A stretch of 64,000 nt of DNA from Cyclobacteriaceae bacterium (GTDB lineage Bacteria > Bacteroidota > Bacteroidia > Cytophagales > Cyclobacteriaceae), in NCBI GenBank assembly GCA_019638355.1, contig JAHBTY010000004.1:434001-498000 (forward strand). The letters are read 5' to 3'. Shown piece by piece: positions 35,525-44,731 of the stretch. Position numbers and translations under genes: made by a program. Below the pieces are notes generated by a model, which was given only the letters and a program-made list of their open reading frames with translations, did no database searches and was not told the origin of the DNA. Numbering within the stretch: the stretch's first letter is position 1; each line of letters starts with the position of its first letter.

Positions 35525-35998
35525 TCAATACTGTTTTAGTAATATTCGCATTTCAACCAATAACCTATCCGCCTCTTCGCGGGTAGATGGAGCATAGTAG
35601 CCACGTATCTGGCCTTGTGTGTCGATCAAAACCGCAATCCAGGGCTTGCGCATGATGAACACACAATCTTGCCATAAGGCCCAGGCATTGTTTGGGCCAG
35701 GATATGAAATTGAAAAGGAATCATTTAGTTCGTTACGAAGTCGGGTAAGATTTCGCTTCACCTCAGCGGTGGTATCAACTACAACCAACACGGGTTTGTT
35801 GTCGTTTCTGATAACTTGCATAACCGAATCTGGCACCCGGTAAGGCACAGGATAAGTACCGCATGCACCCGGATCTTCTACTCCTGTTTGATAGTACACA
35901 GGAATGTTAAATTCATTCTTTCCGAATTTGCGCAGAAAGACAAAGATGATTCCGGGCAACAGCAGTGCTAAAAACAGGTAAATAACTTTTCGCGACAT
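35525..35998 (-). CDS. Sco-like thioredoxin-fold protein lacking the copper motif
   Basis: A 157-residue membrane-anchored protein (helix near residues 5-22). The segment PVYYQTGVEDPGACG resembles the region just after the anchor in Bacteroidetes Sco proteins. The C-terminal half (IAVLIDTQGQIRGYYAPSTREEADRLLVEMRILL) matches the end of the Sco fold. The copper-binding CxxxC motif is absent: the only cysteines lie in GACG and QDC. About 70 residues are missing relative to a typical Sco. It follows a strong terminator hairpin and precedes the DUF420 gene, which is the usual place for Sco. It is probably an assembly factor that no longer binds copper in the standard way. Confidence 0.75.
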   Translation of the reverse strand: MSRKVIYLFLALLLPGIIFVFLRKFGKNEFNIPVYYQTGVEDPGACGTYPVPYRVPDSVMQVIRNDNKPVLVVVDTTAEVKRNLTRLRNELNDSFSISYPGPNNAWALWQDCVFIMRKPWIAVLIDTQGQIRGYYAPSTREEADRLLVEMRILLKQY

Positions 35999-36014
35999 CG
36001 ATTGGATAACATAA

Positions 36015-36049
36015 AAAGAAGGCTAAAGTTCATCACTTTAGCCTTCTTT
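36015..36049 (-). terminator. strong hairpin between subunit IV and Sco-like genes
   Basis: A perfect 15-base stem (AAAGAAGGCTAAAGT at 36015-36029, ACTTTAGCCTTCTTT at 36035-36049) with a 5-base loop. On the minus strand it is followed by further T residues. It lies 22 bases after the subunit IV stop codon and should end or reduce transcription coming from the ACIII/oxidase genes. Confidence 0.8.
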
Positions 36050-36070
36050 GTAAGATTATTAATTGAGGTA

Positions 36071-36400
36071 TTAAAACACCGGCATTTTTATTCCTTCGTA
36101 CACAAATGCCACCAACATCCACACAATGAAAATAGTTGGAATTAATATCGACCAGAATAAAACCTTTACCTCGTGGCGCAAGTGCATAAACTCACCTACA
36201 ATGTAGGCAGCCTTCACAATGGTTAAACCCACAAACACCCACACCCGCAGTTGTTTGTATTCGTGCGGAACTGTAAAGGCAATGATAAATTCAAAAATGG
36301 TTATTACCAATAAATACAAAGCTACCGTCCATAGTTTTTTAATTTTTGCTTTATCGGGCGGAATAACGGTAACCTGGGGTTCGTGTGCGTGATGTGCCAT
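36071..36400 (-). CDS. ctaF: cytochrome c oxidase subunit IV
   Basis: A 109-residue protein with three membrane helices, of the CtaF/CoxD (subunit IV) type. The signature histidine in EFMHLRHEVK is present. The start MAHHAHEPQ at 36400 is chosen; an earlier start would add an unlikely hydrophobic extension running through the previous gene. It begins 2 bases after the end of subunit III and precedes a strong terminator, so it is the last gene of the main respiratory transcript. Confidence 0.88.
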   Translation of the reverse strand: MAHHAHEPQVTVIPPDKAKIKKLWTVALYLLVITIFEFIIAFTVPHEYKQLRVWVFVGLTIVKAAYIVGEFMHLRHEVKVLFWSILIPTIFIVWMLVAFVYEGIKMPVF

Positions 36401-36402
36401 AA

Positions 36403-37170
36403 TTATACGAGATAAAAGAATGTAAATACAAATACCCAAACCAAATCTACAAAGTGCCAATACAAACCAACTTTCTCTACCATTTCATAATGGCCTCTGC
36501 GTTCGTACACACCGGTTACTGTATTATAATAGATCAGGAAGTTTAATAACACTCCGCTAAATACGTGGAAGCCATGAAAGCCGGTAATGAAGAAGAAGAA
36601 ATCAGCAAAAGGTTGTGGGCCATATTGGTTGATGTGAAGGTTAGCACCGTAAACTTCTTTTGTTATCCACTGTCCGTTTACAAAATCTTTAACCAAAGTT
36701 GGAGCATCTGTTCCAACGATGAAGTGCGTCCATTCCCACGCCTGGCAGCTTAAGAATGTAATACCTCCTATAATAGTCCATAACATCCACTTCTCAACCG
36801 CTTTGCGATCCATTCTGTGGCCAGCTTCAACTGCTAACACCATGGTAACCGAACTCATGATGAGGATAAACGTCATAATACCCACAAACACCAATGGCAA
36901 CTCGTATCCGTGCAGGAAGGGTACCGCTTCAAAAACTTTTTCAGGTACTGGCCAGTATTCGGTAGAGAACTTAAATGCGCTCACTAATCCATCATAAGCC
37001 TGATGCGAAGAACGAACTAAACCATAAGTAATCAGCAAGCCGGAGAAAGTAAATGCATCCGAAAGCAGGAAAAACCACATCATGAGCTTGCCATAGCTGG
37101 CACCCATGGGCGAAGTTCCGCCATCCCAAACGCTTTTTCCGGTTACTGCAGTGGCTGTACTATGTGCCAT
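36403..37170 (-). CDS. ctaE: cytochrome c oxidase subunit III
   Basis: A 255-residue subunit III of the aa3/caa3-type oxidase. It has about seven hydrophobic helices, the conserved Glu in helix III region (VEAGHRMD), and HGFHVFSGVLL and WHFVDLVWVFVFTFFYL at the end. Subunit III stabilises the oxidase and the D-pathway of proton uptake. A second, shorter subunit III-like gene lies directly upstream (17-base gap), an arrangement common in Bacteroidetes. Confidence 0.92.
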   Translation of the reverse strand: MAHSTATAVTGKSVWDGGTSPMGASYGKLMMWFFLLSDAFTFSGLLITYGLVRSSHQAYDGLVSAFKFSTEYWPVPEKVFEAVPFLHGYELPLVFVGIMTFILIMSSVTMVLAVEAGHRMDRKAVEKWMLWTIIGGITFLSCQAWEWTHFIVGTDAPTLVKDFVNGQWITKEVYGANLHINQYGPQPFADFFFFITGFHGFHVFSGVLLNFLIYYNTVTGVYERRGHYEMVEKVGLYWHFVDLVWVFVFTFFYLV

Positions 37171-37187
37171 AATCAGGTATTAGGTTT

Positions 37188-37778
37188 TTAACGATACAAT
37201 AATAGAAATACGAACAAATATAGCCAAAGTCCGCCCAAAAAATGCCAGTAAGTCGTACACATTTCTATACTTACCAGGCTTTTTGAATGAACTTTATATC
37301 GATAGGTGGCTACCATTACAATTAAGAGAAATACTACTGCACTAATAATGTGCAAAGCATGAACTCCCGTAAGTACATACAGGAATGAACCAGATGGATT
37401 GCCCACAAAGTAAATCTTGTTAGCCACCAGTTGCACCCATCCCTGCCATTGCAATACCAAAAAAGCAATACCTAACACTGCGGTTATGGTAATCATTATT
37501 TTTACGTTCTCCAGGTTGTCCTTCTTTGCCGACCAATAGGCCCACTGCATAGTGATACTACTTACCAGAATTACCACAGTAGAGATTGTAAATAAACCGG
37601 GCATATCAAAATAAACCCAGTTGCCCTCGGCCTCGCGTACTATATAGGCAGAAGTTAAGGCAGCAAACAACATCAGCACACTTCCCATAAAAAGCCACAT
37701 CCCAAACTTTCGGGGCTCCATAGCCATTGGCTTTTTGGGCTCCTCAACAATTCTAAAATCTCCGGCTACATTTTCCAT
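37188..37778 (-). CDS. heme-copper oxidase subunit III-like protein (short)
   Basis: A 196-residue subunit III paralogue with five helices: KFGMWLFMGSVLMLFAALTSAYIV at the N-terminus, GVHALHIISAVVFLLIV, and a WHFLGGLWLYLFVFLLL end. The ATG at 37778 is preferred to a GTG at 37784 that abuts the ctaB stop. It lacks the two N-terminal helices of full-length subunit III. Its exact place in the complex is not known; it probably belongs to the same oxidase as its neighbours. Confidence 0.88.
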   Translation of the reverse strand: MENVAGDFRIVEEPKKPMAMEPRKFGMWLFMGSVLMLFAALTSAYIVREAEGNWVYFDMPGLFTISTVVILVSSITMQWAYWSAKKDNLENVKIMITITAVLGIAFLVLQWQGWVQLVANKIYFVGNPSGSFLYVLTGVHALHIISAVVFLLIVMVATYRYKVHSKSLVSIEMCTTYWHFLGGLWLYLFVFLLLYR

Positions 37779-37784
37779 CTTCAC

Positions 37785-38678
37785 TTAAATTTTATCCAAC
37801 AAATATGCAATCTGCACTACAGGCAGATATATAAATGAACCAAACATAATGCGTAAAGCCGATTGCCTGCTTCCGGTTTTCATCAATGCAAATGTTTGAG
37901 CAAAAAAAGCGGCACCACAAATCGTAGCTACTACTGCGGAATAAATTCCGGTAATTCCAAATGTAGCGGGCAGCATTCCCAATGGAATCAAAAACAGCGT
38001 ATAAATCATAATCTGGATAGCGGTATTCAAATCCTTCCCGCCTCCGGATGGCAACAGTTTAAAACCAGCCTTTTTATAATCATCATCGGCCACCCAGGCA
38101 ATTGCCCAGAAGTGTGGAAACTGCCAGATAAACTGAATTCCAAAAATGATTATTGCTTCGTAGGTAATAGAACCAGTTGCCGCTATCCAGCCGAGCAGTG
38201 GAGGTAATGCACCGGGTATCGCTCCCACAAATACCGCTATTGGCCCAACCTGCTTTAAAGGTGTGTACGCAAAACTGTAAAGCAACATCGAAACAATTGA
38301 CAATACCACGGTAATTGGGTTGGTGTAAATCCAAAGTATAATTAAACTGGCTGCCATGCAGATTAATGTAAAGATGGTTGCCTCGCTAACGCTGATGCGA
38401 TTAGTGGGTAACGGTCGGCTTTGCGTGCGAGTCATTAAAGCATCCAGGTCTTTTTCCAAAATCTGGTTGATGCTAACGGAAGCCCCGGAAAGCAGGAAAC
38501 CACCGAGTGTTAGCATAAACAATACTTGCCAGTCCATATTACCACGGGTAGCCAATCCATACCCAAAGGCGCATGAGAAAGCTACCAGCAACGACAATCG
38601 TACTTTCAGTAACTCAATAAATGCACGGATTTTTAAACCTGCAGGAATGGTGGCGACTGTATTTACCGGTTGCGACAT
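37785..38678 (-). CDS. ctaB: protoheme IX farnesyltransferase (heme O synthase)
   Basis: A 297-residue UbiA-type prenyltransferase that adds farnesyl to heme B to make heme O. The prenyl-diphosphate-binding Asp-rich motif is NQILEKDLDALMTRTQSRPLP, and a second conserved loop is WVADDDYKKAGFKLLP. Multiple membrane helices fill the rest. It lies 1 base after ctaA and acts before it in the pathway; farnesyl diphosphate derives from the MEP route that includes IspG. Confidence 0.95.
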   Translation of the reverse strand: MSQPVNTVATIPAGLKIRAFIELLKVRLSLLVAFSCAFGYGLATRGNMDWQVLFMLTLGGFLLSGASVSINQILEKDLDALMTRTQSRPLPTNRISVSEATIFTLICMAASLIILWIYTNPITVVLSIVSMLLYSFAYTPLKQVGPIAVFVGAIPGALPPLLGWIAATGSITYEAIIIFGIQFIWQFPHFWAIAWVADDDYKKAGFKLLPSGGGKDLNTAIQIMIYTLFLIPLGMLPATFGITGIYSAVVATICGAAFFAQTFALMKTGSRQSALRIMFGSFIYLPVVQIAYLLDKI

Positions 38679-38679
38679 C

Positions 38680-39687
38680 TCAATTCGTCTTAAGTCTTAA
38701 AAACAACAAAAACTGGATGCCAAATGTTAGGGTTGCCACCAGCAAATGTATGGGCTGAAGAAAGGCTGGAACGGCAAAATAAGCCATTCCTATGCCCGTA
38801 ATCAGGGTGAGCAAAATTAGCAGAACAAGGCCAACTGTTAAAGTATTGTAAGGGCTTGTTTTATAGATTCTATAGACTAAAATCGCATGAAATAGTACTA
38901 CAGCCCACGAAAAGGAACGATGAATCAAAAAATTTTTACCAGCCTCCGAAATCCATGATTCACGCGGTAACATCAGGTCTGCCACCCGATCCAGTGCCGC
39001 CCGAACTTCGGTGCCCAAAAGAACCTGCACAATTAAAAGAAGCATACAAAACGCCAGAATCAATCGGGTATATTTTCCTGCCGGAAGATGTTTTGCCGGG
39101 GCGCTCTGCACGTACAACCAAATCAGCAGCCCAACCAGCACAAAAGCCAACATCATGTGCAAGGTTATGGTCCACGATGTTAGGTTAGTAGAAACTACTA
39201 TTGAGCCAAACCAACCTTGAATGATTACCGTGATTAAAGTTGCCAGCGCAATCCAGAACCAGGTTTTGTTTTCCTTACGGAGTAAAAAACTGAACACAAA
39301 TACAGCTACTATCAAGAACCCGATAATGACACCTACAACCCGATTGATATACTCTATCCAGGTTTTCGCGACATTAAAATCTGCCTCAACCAAAATTGAC
39401 TTATCTGTTAAAATAGCATTGGCTGTAGCTTCAAATCCAAAAGCCTTTAGGTAGGTGGCAAATTTTTGATTCTTCTGATCTCTGAACTGGGCGAATTTCT
39501 CTTTGTAATCGGCAGGAAGTTGCTCAACGGATGTTGGTGGTACCCACGATCCAAAACACTTTGGCCAATCGGGGCACCCCATACCTGACCCGGTGCTTCT
39601 TACAATCCCTCCTATCAGTATTAAAAAATAAACAGCGACCAGTGTTACCAGGCAAAGCCTGTGAAAACGACTGGTCGCTGTGTTCAT
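38680..39687 (-). CDS. ctaA: heme A synthase (COX15/CtaA)
   Basis: A 335-residue membrane enzyme that oxidises the C8 methyl of heme O to the formyl of heme A. The start GGIVRSTGSGMGCPDWPKCFGSWVPP is the usual COX15 signature. Conserved histidines lie in TITLHMMLAF, FLIHRSFSWAVVLFHAI and LQPIHLLVATL, with the EYINRVVG motif mid-protein. The ATG at 39687 is used (a TTG one codon earlier is less likely). It is followed by ctaB and preceded by ctaD. Confidence 0.95.
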   Translation of the reverse strand: MNTATSRFHRLCLVTLVAVYFLILIGGIVRSTGSGMGCPDWPKCFGSWVPPTSVEQLPADYKEKFAQFRDQKNQKFATYLKAFGFEATANAILTDKSILVEADFNVAKTWIEYINRVVGVIIGFLIVAVFVFSFLLRKENKTWFWIALATLITVIIQGWFGSIVVSTNLTSWTITLHMMLAFVLVGLLIWLYVQSAPAKHLPAGKYTRLILAFCMLLLIVQVLLGTEVRAALDRVADLMLPRESWISEAGKNFLIHRSFSWAVVLFHAILVYRIYKTSPYNTLTVGLVLLILLTLITGIGMAYFAVPAFLQPIHLLVATLTFGIQFLLFLRLKTN

Positions 39688-39702
39688 CAACGCTGAGCGT
39701 GA

Positions 39703-41592
39703 TTAATGCTTTTGATCTTTGCTCTCTACCGTTATAGAACTGTTGTTGAGTTCCAACTTTATCAACTCATTTTCATGAGGCAAATTCGATTCTGGAGTTT
39801 CAGAATATGGAATGTGCTGTGGAATAAAATCCTCTTTTGCACCCGGCTTGCTGTAATCGTATGGCCAACGATAAACTGTTGGAATTTCGCCAGGCCAGTT
39901 ACCGTGTCCGGGATTACGAGGTGTTGTCCATTCCAATGTAGTTGCATTCCAAGGGTTAGCAGGAGCTGCCTTACCTCTGAAGATACTATAAATAAAGTTG
40001 AACAGGAAAATGAACTGAGCACTCAAGGTTAAAATCGCTGCGGCACTTACCAGCATATTTAAATCTGCGAAACCGCTAAAAGTTTCAAAGTTAGTCCAGC
40101 TATAGTATCTGCGTGGGAAACCCGCAATACCGATATAATGCATCGGGAAGAAAACGAGATAAACACCAATAAAGGTTAACCAGAAATGGATGTATCCTAA
40201 TTTCTCATCCATCATACGGCCAAACATTTTAGGAAACCAGTGGTAAACACCCGCCACCATACCAAAGAATGAGGCACTACCCATTACCAGGTGAAAGTGC
40301 GCCACAACAAAGTAGGTGTCGTGTAATTGAATATCAATAGCTGAATTACCGAGGAAGATCCCCGTAATACCACCTGTTAAGAAGAACGAAACCAGACCAA
40401 TGGAGAATAACATCGCGGCAGTAAACCGGATATTTCCTTTCCACAGGGTGGTAACATAGTTAAAGATTTTAACTGCTGAAGGCACCGCAATAATCAGCGT
40501 AAGCAGCGTGAAGATTGAACCGAGGAATGGATTCATACCCGTAACGAACATGTGGTGCGCCCATACTACGAATGATAGAATAGCGATGAACAACATCGAA
40601 CCCACCATCGCTTTGTAACCGAAGATTGGCTTCCGTGAATTGGTAGCAATAATTTCAGAGGTTATACCCAGAGCAGGTAATAACACAATGTACACTTCAG
40701 GGTGACCCAAGAACCAAAATAAGTGCTGGAATAGAATCGGACTACCGCCCTGATTTGGTAACGCTTCGCCACCAATGTAAATATCCGACAAGTAGAAACT
40801 GGTTCCAAAACTTCTATCGAAGATCAATAATAAAGCTGCTGCGAATAATACCGGGAAAGAAAGGATACCAATAATGGCCGTAAAGAAAAACGCCCAGATA
40901 GTAAGTGGCAGCCGGGTAAACGACATACCCTGCGTGCGCATGTTAATAACCGTAGTAATGTAGTTGATACTTCCCAAAAGCGAACTGGCAATGAAGATAG
41001 CCATTGCAACTAACCATAACGTCATCCCTAAACCAGAACCTTGCATAGCCTGCGGCAGAGCACTTAATGGCGGATAAATTACCCAACCACCCGATGCCGG
41101 ACCCGTTGAAATAAACAAGGAGGTAAACATGATCACACTTGAAAGAAAGAAGAACCAATATGACAGCATATTCATGAAACCGCTGGCCATGTCGCGCGCT
41201 CCAATCTGCAAGGGGATGAGGAAATTACTAAAAGTACCACTCAAGCCTGCTGTAAGCACAAAGAACACCATAATGGTTCCGTGCATGGTAACCAAGGCAA
41301 GATAAAATTCAGGATCAATTTTACCTTCCGGGGTTAACCAGCCGCCTAAAATGGGTTTTAACCATGAGAGGTCTGCATCAGGAAAGCCCAGTTGTAAACG
41401 AAATAATACAGAAAGAATTCCTCCGATTAAGGCCCAGGCCATACCGGTAATCAGGAATTGCTTAGCAATAACTTTGTGGTCTTCCGAGAAAATATAGTTG
41501 GTCCAGAAATTTCCATGATGATGTTCATGCTCATGTGCATGATCATCGTGGTGATGGGTGGAGGTTTGTGGATGTATATCAATCGTTGCCAT
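39703..41592 (-). CDS. ctaD: cytochrome c oxidase subunit I
   Basis: The 629-residue catalytic subunit with hemes a and a3 and CuB. FWFLGHPEVYIVLLP contains the CuB histidine, the D-channel Glu and the Tyr of the His-Tyr crosslink, marking an A1-type oxidase. WAHHMFVTGM supplies two more CuB histidines, and HDTYFVVAHFHLVMG the heme ligands. About 12 helices are present. The N-terminal 30 residues are strikingly His-rich (HHHDDHAHEHEHHHGN). The chain has no fused subunit III. It is transcribed between ctaC and ctaA. Confidence 0.96.
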   Translation of the reverse strand: MATIDIHPQTSTHHHDDHAHEHEHHHGNFWTNYIFSEDHKVIAKQFLITGMAWALIGGILSVLFRLQLGFPDADLSWLKPILGGWLTPEGKIDPEFYLALVTMHGTIMVFFVLTAGLSGTFSNFLIPLQIGARDMASGFMNMLSYWFFFLSSVIMFTSLFISTGPASGGWVIYPPLSALPQAMQGSGLGMTLWLVAMAIFIASSLLGSINYITTVINMRTQGMSFTRLPLTIWAFFFTAIIGILSFPVLFAAALLLIFDRSFGTSFYLSDIYIGGEALPNQGGSPILFQHLFWFLGHPEVYIVLLPALGITSEIIATNSRKPIFGYKAMVGSMLFIAILSFVVWAHHMFVTGMNPFLGSIFTLLTLIIAVPSAVKIFNYVTTLWKGNIRFTAAMLFSIGLVSFFLTGGITGIFLGNSAIDIQLHDTYFVVAHFHLVMGSASFFGMVAGVYHWFPKMFGRMMDEKLGYIHFWLTFIGVYLVFFPMHYIGIAGFPRRYYSWTNFETFSGFADLNMLVSAAAILTLSAQFIFLFNFIYSIFRGKAAPANPWNATTLEWTTPRNPGHGNWPGEIPTVYRWPYDYSKPGAKEDFIPQHIPYSETPESNLPHENELIKLELNNSSITVESKDQKH

Positions 41593-41605
41593 GACTTAAA
41601 ATATC

Positions 41606-42691
41606 TTAATTTAATGTTACGGTTACAGGAGCCGCCATAATAGCTTCCTTGCTATCGGCTGGAATACCTGCTTTCACTATTGCTGCTTCACGCTTCTCGG
41701 CTGGTATCTGCTTCAGATAGTCTGGGTTTTGTTTTAGCCATGCATCCTGAGACTTTAGCCATTTTTCATAATCTTCAACACTATCGTGTACAAACACCGG
41801 GAAGCGCATGGAGAAGTGACCACGACCACAAATTTCGGTACAGGCCATTTCATAATTGAAGTTGGGGTTACCGGTTTCGGAACGCATATCTGCTGTTGAC
41901 TTGGTAACAGTAAACTTAAAAGTGGTATGCATTCCGGGCACCGCATCCATTTTTACTCGGAAATGCGGCAGGAACACACTGTGCAAAACATCTTTAGCAC
42001 GAATTACCAACTTCACTTCTTTATCTTTCGGAAGGTGGAGTTCCAAAGATTTGAAGTCATCCCAGGTATTTTCTTCCGATAGGTCTAATCCAAATTCGTT
42101 GGATGCATCAATCATTTTATAATTATGCTTACCTAATAAGTTATCCTTGCCCGGATAACGCGCTGTCCACAGGAATTGCTGTCCAATAACTTCAATCACC
42201 ACTGCATCTTCCGAAGCTTCATCGGTAATGTCGTTCCACGCACGCAAACCACTGAAAATTAGAAGTGCCAACACAATGGCAGGAACTACCGTCCAAGCAA
42301 TTTCAAGTTTATGATCATCTGCAAAAAACTCGGCTTTACGATTTTTATCATACCGGTACTTGAAGGTAAACCAGAACATGACAATAAAAATGATGGTAAA
42401 AGCTACCACTGTAACAGCCATCGTTACCCAGAAAAGATAGTCGGTTAATTCACCATGTTGAGAAGCAACCGGAAGGTTGTACCCGTCAAAATGAGCATAT
42501 GAATACCAGAAAAAGGCAACCAAGCCTCCGATCATAAAGATCATAAACAAATAGGCATTCGTTGAATTCCAGGAGGATATTTCATCTTCTTCCTTACCTT
42601 TAACCAAACTTACGAGGTTACCGATCCTGAAAATGAAATACAGGATGGCGAGCACCAGTAAAACCCCTAATACAAGTATCAACGTCAGCAT
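41606..42691 (-). CDS. ctaC: cytochrome c oxidase subunit II
   Basis: A 361-residue subunit II. It has an extra N-terminal helix, two further helices (about 45-65 and 85-115), and then the periplasmic cupredoxin domain. The CuA ligands are in VLHSVFLPHF and ACTEICGRGHFSMRF. There is no CxxCH, so this subunit carries no fused cytochrome c and must take electrons from separate c hemes, probably those of ActA or ActE. It lies 25 bases after actF. Confidence 0.95.
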   Translation of the reverse strand: MLTLILVLGVLLVLAILYFIFRIGNLVSLVKGKEEDEISSWNSTNAYLFMIFMIGGLVAFFWYSYAHFDGYNLPVASQHGELTDYLFWVTMAVTVVAFTIIFIVMFWFTFKYRYDKNRKAEFFADDHKLEIAWTVVPAIVLALLIFSGLRAWNDITDEASEDAVVIEVIGQQFLWTARYPGKDNLLGKHNYKMIDASNEFGLDLSEENTWDDFKSLELHLPKDKEVKLVIRAKDVLHSVFLPHFRVKMDAVPGMHTTFKFTVTKSTADMRSETGNPNFNYEMACTEICGRGHFSMRFPVFVHDSVEDYEKWLKSQDAWLKQNPDYLKQIPAEKREAAIVKAGIPADSKEAIMAAPVTVTLN

Positions 42692-42716
42692 ATAAATTAG
42701 TTGTTCAGCGTTTCAA

Positions 42717-44078
42717 TTAAATATGGTGATTTAAACTTTCCTCCATCATCGGGTGGTTTTTAGCAACCAATGGCATTTTGGACAAAGCACTTAATGCAAC
42801 CCAAAGGAATAAGGCAAAGAAGATACATGCCAACCCAATCTCCAGAAACCCTATACCTCCATTATATTGCATAACACCTGGCGTTACCATGTTATAAAAA
42901 TCAAACCAGTGCCCTACTATTACAATCGGGCAAACTACTTTTAACATTGCCACATGACGCTTGGCGTCACGCGTCATTAATAACAAGAATGGCAACACAA
43001 AGTTTAAGATCAGATTTGCATAAAATACCCACGAATACGGTGCGTGTTTCAGTCGCTCAATGAAATAAACTGTTTCTTCAGGAATGTTGGCATAATAGAT
43101 CAACATAAATTGGCTAAACCAGATGTATGTCCAGAATACACTGAATGCGAATACGAACTTACCCAAATCATGCAAGTGATTTGCATTTACCATTTTCAGG
43201 TAGCCAGCATCTTTCAGATTAACAACGATTAACGTAATGGTTGCCAATCCTGCTACCCACCAGCTCGCAAATACATACCAACCAAACATGGTACTAAACC
43301 AGTGTGGATCAATACTCATGACCCAATCCCAGGCAGCCACGGAGGAACTTACAGCAAAAATTACAAGGAATACTGCTGATAGTTTACGAGCTGAATACCA
43401 GTGTTGAGTGCCACCTTCCAAATCTTCGGCAAGCATTTGCTTTTTAATGAGGGTATAAAACCAATACCAAAGTGAGAAGAAGGCTACCATGCGCAGTATG
43501 TAGAAAGTTGGAAAACCTCCCTTCGATCCTAACCAAAAGAAGTACACGCTCTTCTGATCCAAAATTTTATCATAATCGGCAGACTGAGGATCATACAAAT
43601 CGTGGTGCGTCCAATGAAATAGATCACCCTTGGCTAAGAACCAAATAATAAGGGTTAAAACACCGGCAATTGGAATCCATTGCCCTATGGCCAATGGTAT
43701 CCGTTTTATGGGTGCCGACCAACCCGCCTGAGCTGCATATTGAATGGCAACAAAAAACAAACCGATAATACCCAAGCCCGCGAAGAAAATATTGTTGTGC
43801 CACAGCGATGCGTAAATCTTTTTTAACCAAACCGGGCTTCCATGATGCTCACCTGTGCCAGCTTCATGACCGGTTTGGTGCCCACCATTCTCTTGATCGG
43901 TGCTTGCTACCAGCGTTTTAGCAACCTCAATTGACCCGTGTTCTGCACCTTCGTGATGACCACCGGAATTCATGGCCATAATTACTCCCAGCACAAACAA
44001 TAAAACCCCCACTCCAAACAAAATGGAAATTTTACGCTTTGCTTCCGGCTTAAAAATATACTGTTCGTCTGCTGCCAT
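42717..44078 (-). CDS. actF: Alternative Complex III subunit ActF
   Basis: A 453-residue polytopic membrane protein of ACIII. About ten helices are present. Two histidine/glycine-rich loops near the N-terminus (GGHHEGAEHG and GGHQTGHEAGTGEHHG) lie between helices 1 and 2. ActF resembles ActC/NrfD-type quinol-binding subunits but is shorter. ACIII oxidises menaquinol and passes electrons to cytochrome c or directly to the oxidase. Order actA-B-C-D-E-F followed by ctaC and ctaD is the classic arrangement. Confidence 0.93.
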   Translation of the reverse strand: MAADEQYIFKPEAKRKISILFGVGVLLFVLGVIMAMNSGGHHEGAEHGSIEVAKTLVASTDQENGGHQTGHEAGTGEHHGSPVWLKKIYASLWHNNIFFAGLGIIGLFFVAIQYAAQAGWSAPIKRIPLAIGQWIPIAGVLTLIIWFLAKGDLFHWTHHDLYDPQSADYDKILDQKSVYFFWLGSKGGFPTFYILRMVAFFSLWYWFYTLIKKQMLAEDLEGGTQHWYSARKLSAVFLVIFAVSSSVAAWDWVMSIDPHWFSTMFGWYVFASWWVAGLATITLIVVNLKDAGYLKMVNANHLHDLGKFVFAFSVFWTYIWFSQFMLIYYANIPEETVYFIERLKHAPYSWVFYANLILNFVLPFLLLMTRDAKRHVAMLKVVCPIVIVGHWFDFYNMVTPGVMQYNGGIGFLEIGLACIFFALFLWVALSALSKMPLVAKNHPMMEESLNHHI

Positions 44079-44099
44079 TGATATAGTATGTAATAGAGA

Positions 44100-44720
44100 T
44101 TAATTCTTTTGAAGTTGTTTTACATAGCGGGCTATTTTCCAACGCTCCTCTTCGCTAACCTGCGAACCATGTGCCCCCATTAAGCCTTTTCCGTATGTAA
44201 TTACATGGAAGATGTGGCCTTCGGTAACTCCTTTAATCGCATCACCGGTAAGGTTAGCAACACCGGGGTATTTATCTGCCACCTTACCATCGCCTGCACC
44301 TTTGGCACCGTGGCAGTGTTTACAGTTGATTTCGTAGAGCAACTTGCCTTGATCCAGAATAGCCGGGGCGTCTTGCAGCGGACTTACCATTTTACTTGCC
44401 AAGCGAAGGCCGGTCGTATCATTTACACCACGGTATGGCAACCAACCATTTGCTGTTCTGCGCACGGTATTGGGTGCAGGTAACCTCATGTTCATTCCGA
44501 ACGGATTGAACTTGTTGGTGTTGTAATATTCACCCCTTCCGTTATCAAGCGAATTAACCAATACACCATAGCCTTCGTCAGTAATTTGGGTAAGTGGTTC
44601 GTAGGCTACCGAGTGATACATGTTGGGTGCGTACTCCAAACCTTGATAATCGCCACCGGCTTTACAGCCGGCCAGTAACAAGGCCGCAGCCAAACCCCAT
44701 ATTCCTAGCTTCATACGCAT
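44100..44720 (-). CDS. actE: Alternative Complex III subunit ActE, monoheme cytochrome c lipoprotein
   Basis: A 206-residue lipoprotein (signal ends LLLAGC) with one class I cytochrome c domain. CKHCH supplies the heme cysteines and histidine, and a methionine ligand is likely in GKGLMGAHG. Near the start GGDYQGLEYAPNMYHSVAYEP is typical of ActE in Bacteroidetes. ATG codons at 44720 and 44714 are both possible; a GTG at 44729 is less likely. It passes electrons from ACIII toward the oxidase. Confidence 0.92.
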   Translation of the reverse strand: MRMKLGIWGLAAALLLAGCKAGGDYQGLEYAPNMYHSVAYEPLTQITDEGYGVLVNSLDNGRGEYYNTNKFNPFGMNMRLPAPNTVRRTANGWLPYRGVNDTTGLRLASKMVSPLQDAPAILDQGKLLYEINCKHCHGAKGAGDGKVADKYPGVANLTGDAIKGVTEGHIFHVITYGKGLMGAHGSQVSEEERWKIARYVKQLQKN

Positions 44721-44731
44721 ATTCAGCACAA

